Below the pieces are notes generated by a model. The model made no database searches. It had not been told where the DNA came from and saw only the letters and a program-made list of their open reading frames with translations. This document shows, one piece after another, positions 53,707 to 61,938 of a stretch of DNA of 64,000 nucleotides; positions within the stretch are counted from its first letter, which is position 1, and each line of letters opens with the position of its first letter. The stretch is taken from positions 620,001 through 684,000 of the forward strand of contig NZ_CP047166.1 of the NCBI RefSeq assembly GCF_016806125.1. Direction: 5' to 3'. Made by a program: the position numbers and the translations under genes. The DNA is from Ponticoccus alexandrii. GTDB lineage: Bacteria > Pseudomonadota > Alphaproteobacteria > Rhodobacterales > Rhodobacteraceae.

Positions 53707-53990
53707 TCGCCGGTGGCGAGATACCAGCGGATGAAGGCATTATCGACGCGGGCAACGCTCACCGTGCGGCGCAGGATCGCCGGATGGATGATGCGAAAGA
53801 GCCAGACGTGCAGGGCGACGAACAGTGCCAGCATGCCCAGTGCCGGCAGCGGGCGCAGCCCAGGGCCGGGATCGACCAGCGCCGCCAGCCCGAAGAACGC
53901 CAGCGACAGGACCATCGCGCCGGTGGCGATGCGCCAGCGCGTGCTGAGGGGATGCGGGCCGAGAAGCATCTTCACGGCCCGCCCCGCCAT
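53697..53990 (-). CDS. Small two-helix membrane protein, coupled to dapA
   Basis: 97 residues. Two hydrophobic helices lie at about 22-39 and 49-66, followed by a cytoplasmic tail (ILRRTVSVARVDNAFIRWYL). Its ATG overlaps the dapA stop (TGATG), so translation is probably coupled. Family not recognised. Its 3' end overlaps DUF2252 on the other strand by 10 bases. Confidence 0.65.
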   Translation of the reverse strand: MAGRAVKMLLGPHPLSTRWRIATGAMVLSLAFFGLAALVDPGPGLRPLPALGMLALFVALHVWLFRIIHPAILRRTVSVARVDNAFIRWYLATGDQR

Positions 53991-54865
53991 CAGTTCAGCA
54001 GGCCCGCGTGCCGCAGCCCGTGGTCGACCTTCGCCATGGTGTCCGGCGTCAGCGTGACCAGCGGCAGGCGCACTTCGTCGCTGCAGAGGTTCAGCCGCGA
54101 CATGGCGTATTTCACGCCACACAGACCCGGCTCGGTGAAGATCGCCTGATGCAGCGGCATAAGCCGGTCCTGAATCGTCAGCGCGGTGCCGTAGTCGCCG
54201 TTCAGACAGGCGGTCTGCAGGTCGGAACACAGCTTCGGCGCCACGTTCGCGGTGACCGAGATGCAGCCCACGCCGCCCTGCGCGTTGAAGCCGTGCGCGG
54301 TCGCGTCCTCGCCCGAGATCTGCAGGAAGTCCGGCCCGCAGGTGATGCGCTGGCGGCAGACCCGTGCGAGGTCGGCAGTCGCGTCCTTGACGCCGACGAT
54401 GCGCGGCAGTTTCGCCAGTTCGCCCAGCGTTTCCGGCGACATGTCCACGGCCGAGCGGCCGGGGATGTTGTAGATGATGATCGGGATCTCGGCGCAGTCG
54501 TGAACGGCGGTGAAATGCGCGATCAGCCCGGCTTGCGTCGGCTTGTTGTAATAGGGCGTCACCACCAGCGCGCCATCGGCGCCGACGCGGTGGGCGAACT
54601 GGGTGAAGCGCACGGCCTCGTCGGTGTTGTTCGACCCGGCACCCGCGATCACGGGGATGCGCCCCGCTGCCGCCTGCACGACCGCTTCGATCACGGCCTC
54701 ATGCTCCTGATGGGTCAGGGTCGGGCTTTCGCCCGTCGTGCCGACCGGCACCAGACCGTGCGATCCCTGATCGACGTGCCAGTCAACAAGGCGTTTGAGC
54801 GTATCGAAGTCCACTGCGCCGTTCTTGAACGGCGTGACCAGTGCAGGCATAGATCCCTTGAACAT
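53990..54865 (-). CDS. dapA: 4-hydroxy-tetrahydrodipicolinate synthase
   Basis: 291 residues, the usual size of this (beta/alpha)8 aldolase. It condenses pyruvate with aspartate semialdehyde. Schiff-base Lys160 lies in IVGVKDAT, Tyr132 in IYNIPGRS, the Thr pair in [11 protein letters not shown] (40-50), and Tyr106 in [10 protein letters not shown]. Divergent from the lytic transglycosylase with 136 bases between. A small membrane protein gene is coupled downstream. dapB is at 41.9 kb, so the pathway is scattered. Confidence 0.96.
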   Translation of the reverse strand: MFKGSMPALVTPFKNGAVDFDTLKRLVDWHVDQGSHGLVPVGTTGESPTLTHQEHEAVIEAVVQAAAGRIPVIAGAGSNNTDEAVRFTQFAHRVGADGALVVTPYYNKPTQAGLIAHFTAVHDCAEIPIIIYNIPGRSAVDMSPETLGELAKLPRIVGVKDATADLARVCRQRITCGPDFLQISGEDATAHGFNAQGGVGCISVTANVAPKLCSDLQTACLNGDYGTALTIQDRLMPLHQAIFTEPGLCGVKYAMSRLNLCSDEVRLPLVTLTPDTMAKVDHGLRHAGLLN

Positions 54866-55001
54866 GATACGCTCCTTTTCGTGCTACTGTGCGTGCGGGG
54901 GATTCTCGCCGACCCATCGGGAATGTGAGTTGAAGACCCGCATGGCGGCGATATCCTCCCGAGATGGCTCTATTCCTTTTCAAAGCGGAAATTGCAAGCT
55001 G

Positions 55002-56963
55002 ATGTCGCGATTCCTTGCTGTTCTGATGCTCCTCTGTACCGGCCTTGCGGCCCAGGCGCAGGAGGCCGGCGACGCGCTGGCCCGCGCCATGCAATCCTTG
55101 CGCGAAGGCAACTGGGCGGCGGCCCAGATCCAGGCGCGCGGTGACGGCCAGACCGCCGTCGATGTGATCCTCTGGCACGCGCTGCGCGCCGGGCGCGGCG
55201 ACGCGACCGAGGTGATGGATTTCCTCGACCGCAACCCGAACTGGCCGGGTGAACCCTACCTCCGCGAGAAGTCCGAGATCGCCATGAACGAGGGCGCCAC
55301 GCCCGAGCAGATCCGCGCCTTCTTTGCCGATGGCCTGCCGCAGACCGGCGCCGGGGCGCTGGCGCTGGCGCGCGCCCACATGGCGGCGGACGACGAGGGC
55401 GCGGCGCAGGCCGATATCGTGATGGCCTGGCGCACGCTGTCGATGTCGGATGACGAGCGGCGCGCCATGCAGGCGGCATGGGGCGAAATCCTGAAACCGC
55501 ACCATGAAGCGCGGATGGACATGACGCTGTGGCAGGGCTGGACGCGGAACGCCGAGTCGATGCTGCCGCTGGTCGACGAGGGCTGGAAGGCCCTGGCGCA
55601 GGCGCGGCTGGGTCTGCGCGGTTCGGCTGCCGGGGTCGACGGTCTGATCGCGAAGGTGCCCGAGGCGCTGACCGACCACCCGGGACTGGCCTTCGAGCGG
55701 TTCCTCTGGCGGGTGCGCAAGGGCCGCGACGCCGATGCCATCGCGCTGCTGCTGGAACGCTCCACCAGCGTTGCATCGTTGGGCGAACCTTGGGCCTGGG
55801 CGCCGGAGCGGCACGACCTTGCCCGCGAACGGATGCTGCAGGGCGCCTATGTTGAGGCCTACAATATCGCCTCCACGCATTTCCTCGTGGAAGGCAGCGA
55901 TTATGCTGCGCTGGAGTGGCTCTCGGGCTATCTGGCCTTGCGCTTCCTGAAGGACCCCAAACGCGCGATCACCCATTTCGAGAACTTTCAGGACGCCGTC
56001 TGGACACCGATTTCCGCCGGGCGCGCGGGCTATTGGCTGGGCCGCGCGCATGAAGCGGCGGGCAACGCCGAAGAGGCGCAGAAGGCCTATGCCATGGGGG
56101 CGGAGTTCCAGACCTCCTTCTACGGCCTGCTGGCGGCAGAGCGTGGCGGCGTTGCGCCGGATGCGCGGCTGGCCGGGACCGAGGCCTTCCCCGACTGGCG
56201 CGAGGCGGCCTTCACCCAAAGCACGGTCTACAAGGCGGCGCTGCTGCTGCTCTCGGCCAAGGAACTTAGCCTTGGCGAGCGCTTCCTGACCCATCTGGCC
56301 GAGGGGCTGGACCGCGAGGGCATGGGGCAGATGGGCGACATGCTGGCCGAGATGGAGCGGCCCCACGTGCAGGTGATGCTGGGCAAGCGCGCGGCGCAAT
56401 ACGGAATCGAGCTGGCCGGGCCTTACTATGCGCTGCATCCCGAGATCGTGAAGACCGAGTTCCCGGTGCCCAAGGAACTGGTCCTGTCCATCGCGCGGCG
56501 CGAATCCGAGTTCGACCCCGGCGTGATATCCGGGGCGGGTGCGCGCGGCTTCATGCAGCTGATGCCGGGCACGGCGCAGGACGTCTCGCGGCAGCTTGGC
56601 CTGGACTACAGCGCCGACCGGCTGTTGACCGATCCCTCCTACAACGCGCGGCTGGGCTCGACCTATCTGGCGGGGCTGGCAGAGCGGTTCAACGGCAACG
56701 TGGTGATGATGTCGGCGGGCTACAACGCCGGGCCGGGCCGCCCGCTGCGCTGGATGCAGGAGTTGGGCGACCCCCGGACCGGCGAGGTGGATGTGGTCGA
56801 CTGGATCGAATTCGTGCCTTTCGCCGAGACCCGCAACTATATCATGCGGGTGGCGGAATCGCTGCCGGTCTACCGTGCGCGGCTTGGCAAGTCCCCGCAT
56901 CCGGTGCCCTTCAGCGAAGAGCTGGTCGGATCGACGCTGAGGGCCGAGGCGGTCAGCCAATAG
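55002..56963 (+). CDS. Soluble lytic murein transglycosylase (Slt70-like)
   Basis: 653 residues with a signal peptide (1-19, cleaved after AQA). A long alpha-helical superhelix (about 25-470), with repeated TPR-like helices, precedes the SLT catalytic domain. The catalytic Glu (about 501) lies in ARRESEFDPGVISGAGARGF, followed by MQLMPGTAQDV and MSAGYNAGPGRP. It cleaves peptidoglycan glycan strands to 1,6-anhydro products. Start at MSRFLAV gives a clean signal peptide; upstream in-frame Met is less likely. No partner gene; the next gene converges on a twin-hairpin element. Confidence 0.92.
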   Translation: MSRFLAVLMLLCTGLAAQAQEAGDALARAMQSLREGNWAAAQIQARGDGQTAVDVILWHALRAGRGDATEVMDFLDRNPNWPGEPYLREKSEIAMNEGATPEQIRAFFADGLPQTGAGALALARAHMAADDEGAAQADIVMAWRTLSMSDDERRAMQAAWGEILKPHHEARMDMTLWQGWTRNAESMLPLVDEGWKALAQARLGLRGSAAGVDGLIAKVPEALTDHPGLAFERFLWRVRKGRDADAIALLLERSTSVASLGEPWAWAPERHDLARERMLQGAYVEAYNIASTHFLVEGSDYAALEWLSGYLALRFLKDPKRAITHFENFQDAVWTPISAGRAGYWLGRAHEAAGNAEEAQKAYAMGAEFQTSFYGLLAAERGGVAPDARLAGTEAFPDWREAAFTQSTVYKAALLLLSAKELSLGERFLTHLAEGLDREGMGQMGDMLAEMERPHVQVMLGKRAAQYGIELAGPYYALHPEIVKTEFPVPKELVLSIARRESEFDPGVISGAGARGFMQLMPGTAQDVSRQLGLDYSADRLLTDPSYNARLGSTYLAGLAERFNGNVVMMSAGYNAGPGRPLRWMQELGDPRTGEVDVVDWIEFVPFAETRNYIMRVAESLPVYRARLGKSPHPVPFSEELVGSTLRAEAVSQ

Positions 56964-57031
56964 CGGGTCCCCGGCTGCGGCCCGCCCCGTCGGTGGATCG
57001 CCGGGCGGCATTGTCCGCGGTCGTGCGGGGG

Positions 57032-57077
57032 CGGTTTCTTTGAAAGAAACCGGTCCGAATTCCGGTGCGGAATTCGG
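57032..57077 (-). repeat. Twin-hairpin element after the EamA gene
   Basis: GGTTTCTTT/AAAGAAACC (57033-57051) and CCGAATTCC-ggtgc-GGAATTCGG (57055-57077) are adjacent inverted repeats ending one base before the stop codon of the minus-strand EamA gene. It closely matches 40606-40651 and lies in a tail-to-tail gap, so it may end transcription from both sides. Confidence 0.7.
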
Positions 57078-57078
57078 C

Positions 57079-57948
57079 TCAGCCGCGGAGCTTGCGCGCC
57101 CGGAACAGAGTGAAGAGCCCGGCGGCCACCACAATCGCACCGCCAAGGACGACGTTGGTGCGCAGGGTCTCGTCGAAGACCACCAGCCCGATGGTGCTGG
57201 CGAAGACCAGTTGCAGATAGGCGAAGGGCTGTACCGCGCTGGCCTCTGCGACCTCGTAGCAGCGGATCAGCGTGTAATGCCCCGCCACGCCGGTCAGGCA
57301 CAGCAGCCCCATCCAGCCCCAGTCGGGGGCCACCATCGGCTCCCAGAACCACAGGCCGATGGCGGTTGCGGCGACCACGCCCACGGTGCCGGTGTAGAAG
57401 AACGAGGTCGCGGCGCTGTCGGTCCGCGCCACGTAGCGTGTCAGCAGCCCGTAAAGCGCGAACATCGTGGCCGCCAGCAGGGGGATCGCGGCAAGAGGCG
57501 AAAAGACCCCGCCCGAGGGTTGCAGGATGATCACCACGCCGACAAAGCCCACGCCGATCGCCGTCCAGCGGCGCCAGCCCACGTGTTCGCCCAGCACCGG
57601 GCCGGACAGCGCCGCCACCAGCAGCGGGTAGCAGGCAAAGACCGCGTGGCTTTCGACGAGGCCCAGCAGCACCATGGCCACGACCATCACGTTGATCTCG
57701 ACCACCAGAAGCGTCCCGCGCAGTGCCTGGACCCATGGCATGCCGCTTTTCGCGGCGGCCCGCAGCCCGCCCGCCTGCCGCGAGGCCAGCGTCAGCACGA
57801 AGGCGGCGAAGAACCAGTAGCGGATCATCACCACCATCATGGCGTTGTATTCCCCGGCAAGATGGCGCGACAGCGCGTCCTGCGCGGCGAAGATCAGCGT
57901 GGTTGCGACCATCAGCCAGATCCCCAGCCGGGTATCCTGTTCTGCCAT
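57079..57948 (-). CDS. EamA-family (DMT superfamily) transporter
   Basis: 289 residues with about ten transmembrane helices in two EamA repeats (about 8-140 and 150-285). It has MIRYWFFAAFVL and an ALRGTLLVVEINVMV helix in the first repeat, and GLLTRYVARTDSAATSFFYT between. Members export or import small metabolites such as amino acids; the substrate cannot be told. Start at MAEQDTRLG; it lies two bases after the mnmD stop, so both are probably co-transcribed. Its stop abuts the twin-hairpin element. Confidence 0.9.
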   Translation of the reverse strand: MAEQDTRLGIWLMVATTLIFAAQDALSRHLAGEYNAMMVVMIRYWFFAAFVLTLASRQAGGLRAAAKSGMPWVQALRGTLLVVEINVMVVAMVLLGLVESHAVFACYPLLVAALSGPVLGEHVGWRRWTAIGVGFVGVVIILQPSGGVFSPLAAIPLLAATMFALYGLLTRYVARTDSAATSFFYTGTVGVVAATAIGLWFWEPMVAPDWGWMGLLCLTGVAGHYTLIRCYEVAEASAVQPFAYLQLVFASTIGLVVFDETLRTNVVLGGAIVVAAGLFTLFRARKLRG

Positions 57949-57950
57949 GC

Positions 57951-58613
57951 TCAGGGCCTTTCCGCGATGGTCATATGTCGTTTGCGCCCGTAGCCCGGGA
58001 CGCGGGCGACGGTCAGCCCCGCCGCCTGCAGTGCGCGGCGCACGTGGCCTGCCGCCGTATAGGTGGCCGTCGTGCCGCCCGCTGCCATGTGCCCCGCGAC
58101 CTCGGCCAGCAGTGCTTCGCCCCACAGCTCGGGGTTGCGGGCCGGGGAAAAGCCGTCGAGGAACCAGGCATCCGCCGTGCCCTGCCAGCGCGGCAGGGTC
58201 TCGCGCGCGTCGCCCACGATCATTTCGAAGCGCAGGTCGGGCAGGTCAAAGCCGTGCGCGCCCTGCTGCCAGAACGGCGCCAGCTCCTGGCTCAGCGCCT
58301 TCAGCTCCGGAAAGGCAGCCTGCGCGCGCAGCATCTCGGGCGCCTCCAGCGGGAAGGCCTCGAAGGTGGTGAAGCGCAGCCGCCCGCTCTGGCCGGTGTC
58401 GCGCCAGGCCTTGAGGGTCGTCAGCAGGTTCAGCCCGGTGCCAAAGCCCAGTTCGGCGACGTGAAAGCCGTCGCGGAAGCGCCCGGGCAACCCGTTGCCG
58501 GCCAGAAAGACGTGACGTGTCTCGCTCAGCCCGTCCTCGAGCGAGAAATAGGGGTCGTCGAAACGGGTGGAGACGGGGATCTCTCCCAGCCATTCCAGCG
58601 TGGCTGGCGGCAT
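57951..58613 (-). CDS. mnmD: tRNA (5-methylaminomethyl-2-thiouridine)(34)-methyltransferase, stand-alone MnmD type
   Basis: 220 residues, the methyltransferase half of MnmC as a separate protein (DUF752). FHVAELGFGTGLNLLTTLKA is the SAM site, and TADAWFLDGFSPARNPELW is the family's signature. It adds the last methyl group of mnm5s2U34 in tRNAs. Start at MPPATLEW; open upstream but over the divergent promoter. A separate FAD oxidase gene is divergent, 94 bases away, and may be the missing oxidase half. Confidence 0.9.
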   Translation of the reverse strand: MPPATLEWLGEIPVSTRFDDPYFSLEDGLSETRHVFLAGNGLPGRFRDGFHVAELGFGTGLNLLTTLKAWRDTGQSGRLRFTTFEAFPLEAPEMLRAQAAFPELKALSQELAPFWQQGAHGFDLPDLRFEMIVGDARETLPRWQGTADAWFLDGFSPARNPELWGEALLAEVAGHMAAGGTTATYTAAGHVRRALQAAGLTVARVPGYGRKRHMTIAERP

Positions 58614-58707
58614 GGTCTGGCCCTTCTGCCCGGGGCTGCGATAAGGAAGGCCCCGGGCCGGAACGGCGGCCCCGGGACAGGGCGCAAACTTGCAGGAGGC
58701 GCAGGGA

Positions 58708-59736
58708 ATGACAAGCCGGGATGTGACGATTCGCGGTGCCGGGATCTTTGGCCTTTCGGTGGCCTGGGCCTGCCTGCGGCGCGGGGCCCGGGTGCGGGTC
58801 ATCGACCCCGCGGGCCCGGGGGCCGGGTCTTCGGGCGGCGTGGTCGGGGCGCTGGCGCCGCATGTGCCGGAGAACTGGAACGAGAAGAAGGCCTTCCAGC
58901 TGGACAGTCTGCTGATGGCCGAAGGCTTCTGGCGCGGGGTCGAAGAGGCCGGGGGCCTGTCGGCGGGCTACGGGCGCAGCGGGCGGCTTCAGCCGATTGC
59001 CGACGAGGCGGCGCTGGCGCTGGCGCAGGCGCGGGCCGGGGGCGCGGCGCAGCTATGGCAAGGGCAGGCTGAGTGGCAGGTGATCCCGGCGGCAGAGGCG
59101 GGGGCCTTCGTGCCGCCCTCTGCCTCGGGCCTTGTCATCCGCGACACGCTGACGGCGCGGATGTTTCCCCGCCGCGCCTGCGCCGCGCTGCAGGCGGCCT
59201 TGATGGCGCGCGGCGCCGAGATCGTCACGCAGGGCGAGGATAGCGGGGCGGTGGTCTGGGCGACCGGCTGGCGAGGGCTGCTGGACCTCTCCGAGGCCAT
59301 GGGCCGCAAGGTCGGCGACGGCGTGAAGGGGCAGGCGGCCCTGTTGGGGTTCGACGCCTGCGAGGCGCCGCAGGTCTTCGTCGACGGGATGCACATCATC
59401 CCCCATGCCGACGGAACCGTGGCCATCGGCTCGACCTCCGAGCGCGACTTCGAGGCGCCCGACGCGGTGGACGACCAGTGCGAGGCGCTGATCGCCCGCG
59501 CCCGCGTGCTGATGCCGCAGCTGGCCGGGGCGCCGGTGCTGCAACGCTGGGCCGGGGTGCGCCCGCGTGCGCGCAGCCGTGCGCCGCTGCTGGGCGCATG
59601 GCCCGGCAGGCCCGGGCACTACGTGGCCAACGGCGGTTTCAAGATCGGTTTCGGCATGGCGCCGAAGGTCGCCGAGGTCATGGCCGACCTGATTCTCGAC
59701 GGCCATGACGCCATTCCGGACGGGTTCCGCCTGTAG
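58708..59736 (+). CDS. FAD-dependent oxidoreductase (DAO family), possible MnmC oxidase half
   Basis: 342 residues. The dinucleotide-binding motif is VTIRGAGIFGLSVAW (6-20) with RVRVIDPAGPGAGSSGG as the second FAD strand. The C-terminus GVRPRARSRAPLLGAW and NGGFKIGFGMAPKVAEVM is typical of DAO family members related to glycine oxidase and the C-terminal half of MnmC. AGGAGG lies nine bases before the ATG. Divergent from mnmD. The likely reaction is oxidation of the cmnm5 side chain; glycine oxidase (ThiO-type) is the main alternative. Confidence 0.82.
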   Translation: MTSRDVTIRGAGIFGLSVAWACLRRGARVRVIDPAGPGAGSSGGVVGALAPHVPENWNEKKAFQLDSLLMAEGFWRGVEEAGGLSAGYGRSGRLQPIADEAALALAQARAGGAAQLWQGQAEWQVIPAAEAGAFVPPSASGLVIRDTLTARMFPRRACAALQAALMARGAEIVTQGEDSGAVVWATGWRGLLDLSEAMGRKVGDGVKGQAALLGFDACEAPQVFVDGMHIIPHADGTVAIGSTSERDFEAPDAVDDQCEALIARARVLMPQLAGAPVLQRWAGVRPRARSRAPLLGAWPGRPGHYVANGGFKIGFGMAPKVAEVMADLILDGHDAIPDGFRL

Positions 59737-59799
59737 CCGGGACGCGGGGCCTGCGGCGGTCATAGGGCCGGGTGCCCGACGGGGTCACCCACTCCAGGA

Positions 59800-60288
59800 T
59801 CAGCGGATCCAGCCACTGCCCGGGTCCCAGCGCAGGCCTGCGCGCTCCTTGCCCATCGTCAGGCCTTCGGTCCAGCCGACCTGCGCCTCCTGCGGGCGGC
59901 AGTCCAGATGGGCGACGTCGGTCCCGCCGTTGCGCACGGTCACGCCGCCCTCGGGCCAGGCGCTTTCGTCCATCCGGTCCATGCTGATGTAGACCGTGTA
60001 ACTGTAGCTGCCGTTGTAGAAGGTCACCGTTTCCCAGACCGACCGGCCCACGCCGGGCCAAGGCGCGTAATCGAGCGGGCCGTATTGCTCGACCAGTTCC
60101 AGTTCCGGGTGCCCGGAGGGACCGTAGCGGTAGACCGCCGCCTGATCCTCGGCGCAGACCTCCAGCCATTTGCCGCTGCCTTCAACCGGGCAGGAGAGAA
60201 AGGTCGCTTCGGCAGTAGAGCAGGCGGCGAAGGCGGCGCCCGTCGAGAGGGCGACCGCAAGGGCGGAGAACCGGATGATCATGTGCAA
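59800..60288 (-). CDS. Secreted protein, unknown
   Basis: 162 residues with a signal peptide (about 1-21, cleaved after FAA or before ACSTAEATFLSC). The mature part has Cys in ACSTAE, LSCPVEGSG, EVCAEDQA and LDCRPQEA, four in total that could make two disulfides. It is rich in Gly, Tyr and Trp (ETVTFYNGSYSYTVYISMD), suggesting a beta fold. No family is recognised. It ends next to the convergent FAD oxidase gene and is 148 bases from the MaoC gene. Confidence 0.7.
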   Translation of the reverse strand: MHMIIRFSALAVALSTGAAFAACSTAEATFLSCPVEGSGKWLEVCAEDQAAVYRYGPSGHPELELVEQYGPLDYAPWPGVGRSVWETVTFYNGSYSYTVYISMDRMDESAWPEGGVTVRNGGTDVAHLDCRPQEAQVGWTEGLTMGKERAGLRWDPGSGWIR

Positions 60289-60435
60289 AATCCCTGAAAC
60301 GAAAGAAGCCGTGGCGGGGGCAACGGCCTGATCCTATTCCATCCGGTCTTCAACGGGAATTCCGCAGTGCCGCTGCCCCGAACGCGCGTCAGGCGATCCG
60401 GGACCATGCGCCGGGTGCTGAAGCGGTGCCCGCCG

Positions 60436-60891
60436 TCAGTCGAACTTGCGCGAGGGGGCGAGGACCTTGGCCTCTCCGATGACCACCTTCTTGCCGTCGA
60501 CCGAGCAGTGGGTTTCCAGCGTGACGCGGCGCTTGGCGATGTCGATGTCGATAACCTTGACCTCGGCATAGACCATGTCGCCGGGGCGGACCGGGGCAAG
60601 AAACTTCAGCGACTGGCCAAGGTAGACGGTGCCGTGGCCGGGAAGCTGTTCGCCGATCACCGCAGAGATCAGTCCGGCGGTCAGCATGCCATGGGCGATT
60701 CGGCCCTCGAAGATGGTGTCCTGGGCGTAGTCGTCATCGAGGTGCACGGGGTTCCGGTCGGTCGAGACCTCGGCGAACATTTCGATGTCGCGATCCGTCA
60801 CCTGTTTGCGCAGGTGGCGCGTCATGCCCATCTCAATGTCCTCGATGCAGATCGTGCCGCGTGGCATGTTGTCCAACATCTCGCCCTCCAT
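60436..60891 (-). CDS. MaoC-like (R)-specific enoyl-CoA hydratase
   Basis: 151 residues, single hot-dog domain. Catalytic Asp45 and His50 are in STDRNPVHLDDDYAQ, followed by FEGRIAHGML, the conserved hydratase-2 motif. It would convert trans-2-enoyl-CoA to (R)-3-hydroxyacyl-CoA. Start is the first Met or Met5. A promoter-like sequence precedes it. The next gene upstream is a WYL regulator on the same strand. No polyhydroxyalkanoate genes are nearby. Confidence 0.9.
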   Translation of the reverse strand: MEGEMLDNMPRGTICIEDIEMGMTRHLRKQVTDRDIEMFAEVSTDRNPVHLDDDYAQDTIFEGRIAHGMLTAGLISAVIGEQLPGHGTVYLGQSLKFLAPVRPGDMVYAEVKVIDIDIAKRRVTLETHCSVDGKKVVIGEAKVLAPSRKFD

Positions 60892-60942
60892 GGCTGCGCC
60901 CTTGGGTAATTTTGAAATGCGGATAAGACCGCTAGGGCAATT

Positions 60943-60970
60943 TAATTACTTTGCGTGCGCAGAAAATCAA
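60943..60970 (-). promoter_or_regulatory. Predicted promoter of the MaoC gene
   Basis: On the minus strand TTGATT (60970-60965), 16 bases, then TAATTA (60948-60943), in an A+T-rich stretch about 52 bases upstream of the first ATG. Spacing is acceptable but the -10 is only a fair match. Confidence 0.4.
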
Positions 60971-61003
60971 GAAGAAATGCGCGGAATGCACCTTTCGTCG
61001 CAG

Positions 61004-61702
61004 TCAGGACAGGGGTTGCGCTGGCACTGGTGCCCCCGCTTCGGCCTCGCGCCAGAGCGCGCGCAGCGTCTCGGCCTGCTCGGGAAAACGGGCGTCGAGC
61101 GGCTCTGCCTCCCACATGCGGTCGGTGCGAAAGTGGCGCAGCGCGCCGCGCAGCTCGCACCAGGCCGCCAGCATGACGCAGTCGAGGTGATAGATCATGG
61201 CCAGCGGGCGGACGATGCGCCGCGTCTCGGCTCCGGTCTCGTCGCGATAGAGCAGCCGCAGCTTGCGGCAGTCGCTGATCGCCTGACGCAGCGCCGCCTT
61301 GGACACGCAGCCCTTGGCCGGGTCGTCCAGCGGCGCGCCCCATGGCGCCACGTCCAGCCAGTCGGCCTCGTCGCGCAGGGCGTCGACCTTGGTGCAGATG
61401 CGGGTCGCCGCCGCCTGCAGGGCACCGTCGCCGGTGCGGGCCAGCATCGACAGGCCGACGCGCAGGGCGACGATTTCTTCGGGATCGAAGTTCAGCGGCG
61501 GCAGGTCGTAGCTGCGCCGCAGGATGTAGCCAAGGCCCGCCTCGCCCTCGATGGGCGTGCGCATGGCCTGAAGCGCGGCGATGTCACGATAGATGGTGCG
61601 GGTGCTGACCTCCAGCCGCAGGGCGAGAGCGGCGGCGGTCATCGGCCGGGTTTCCCCTCGCAGGATCTGGATGATCTCGAACAGGCGGTTGGTGCGCTGC
61701 AT
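61004..61702 (-). CDS. WYL-domain transcriptional regulator (DeoR/YafY-like)
   Basis: 232 residues. The N-terminal winged helix (about 3-60) has LFEIIQILRGETRPMTAAAL and VSTRTIYRDIAAL as the recognition helix. The WYL domain lies in the second half: RIVRPLAMIYHLDCVMLAAW, then LRHFRTDRM. Such regulators sense nucleotide or nucleic acid ligands in known cases. Start at MQRTNRL. Divergent from a tiny open frame at 61806, its possible target. Ligand unknown. Confidence 0.88.
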   Translation of the reverse strand: MQRTNRLFEIIQILRGETRPMTAAALALRLEVSTRTIYRDIAALQAMRTPIEGEAGLGYILRRSYDLPPLNFDPEEIVALRVGLSMLARTGDGALQAAATRICTKVDALRDEADWLDVAPWGAPLDDPAKGCVSKAALRQAISDCRKLRLLYRDETGAETRRIVRPLAMIYHLDCVMLAAWCELRGALRHFRTDRMWEAEPLDARFPEQAETLRALWREAEAGAPVPAQPLS

Positions 61703-61805
61703 GGGCTGTCTCCGGGTGCGGTGCTGACAGGCTAGCACGGACTGCTGACAACCGGGTGTCAGTGGTCTTGGCGCAGGGTGCCGGAAACGGAAAGGGGCCG
61801 GAGCC

Positions 61806-61931
61806 ATGAGTTACTACGACCACCACGTTCTGATAATGCTGCAACTGGGCCGCTGGGCGCCGGTGGGCGGGCGCCCAAGGCGGCGCCCGGCCCCGAAGGG
61901 CGCGGACCGCCGCTATCTGTGGGTCGAGTGA
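61806..61931 (+). CDS. Possible 41-residue protein divergent from the WYL regulator
   Basis: Begins MSYYDHHVLIMLQLGRWAPV and ends GADRRYLWVE. GGAG lies six bases before the ATG. The middle is basic ([12 protein letters not shown]). The stop is seven bases before the convergent HAD gene stop. The N-terminus recalls small proteins I associate with Rhodobacteraceae regulators, but I cannot confirm a family. Possibly the target of the adjacent regulator. Confidence 0.45.
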   Translation: MSYYDHHVLIMLQLGRWAPVGGRPRRRPAPKGADRRYLWVE

Positions 61932-61938
61932 CCCGCGC

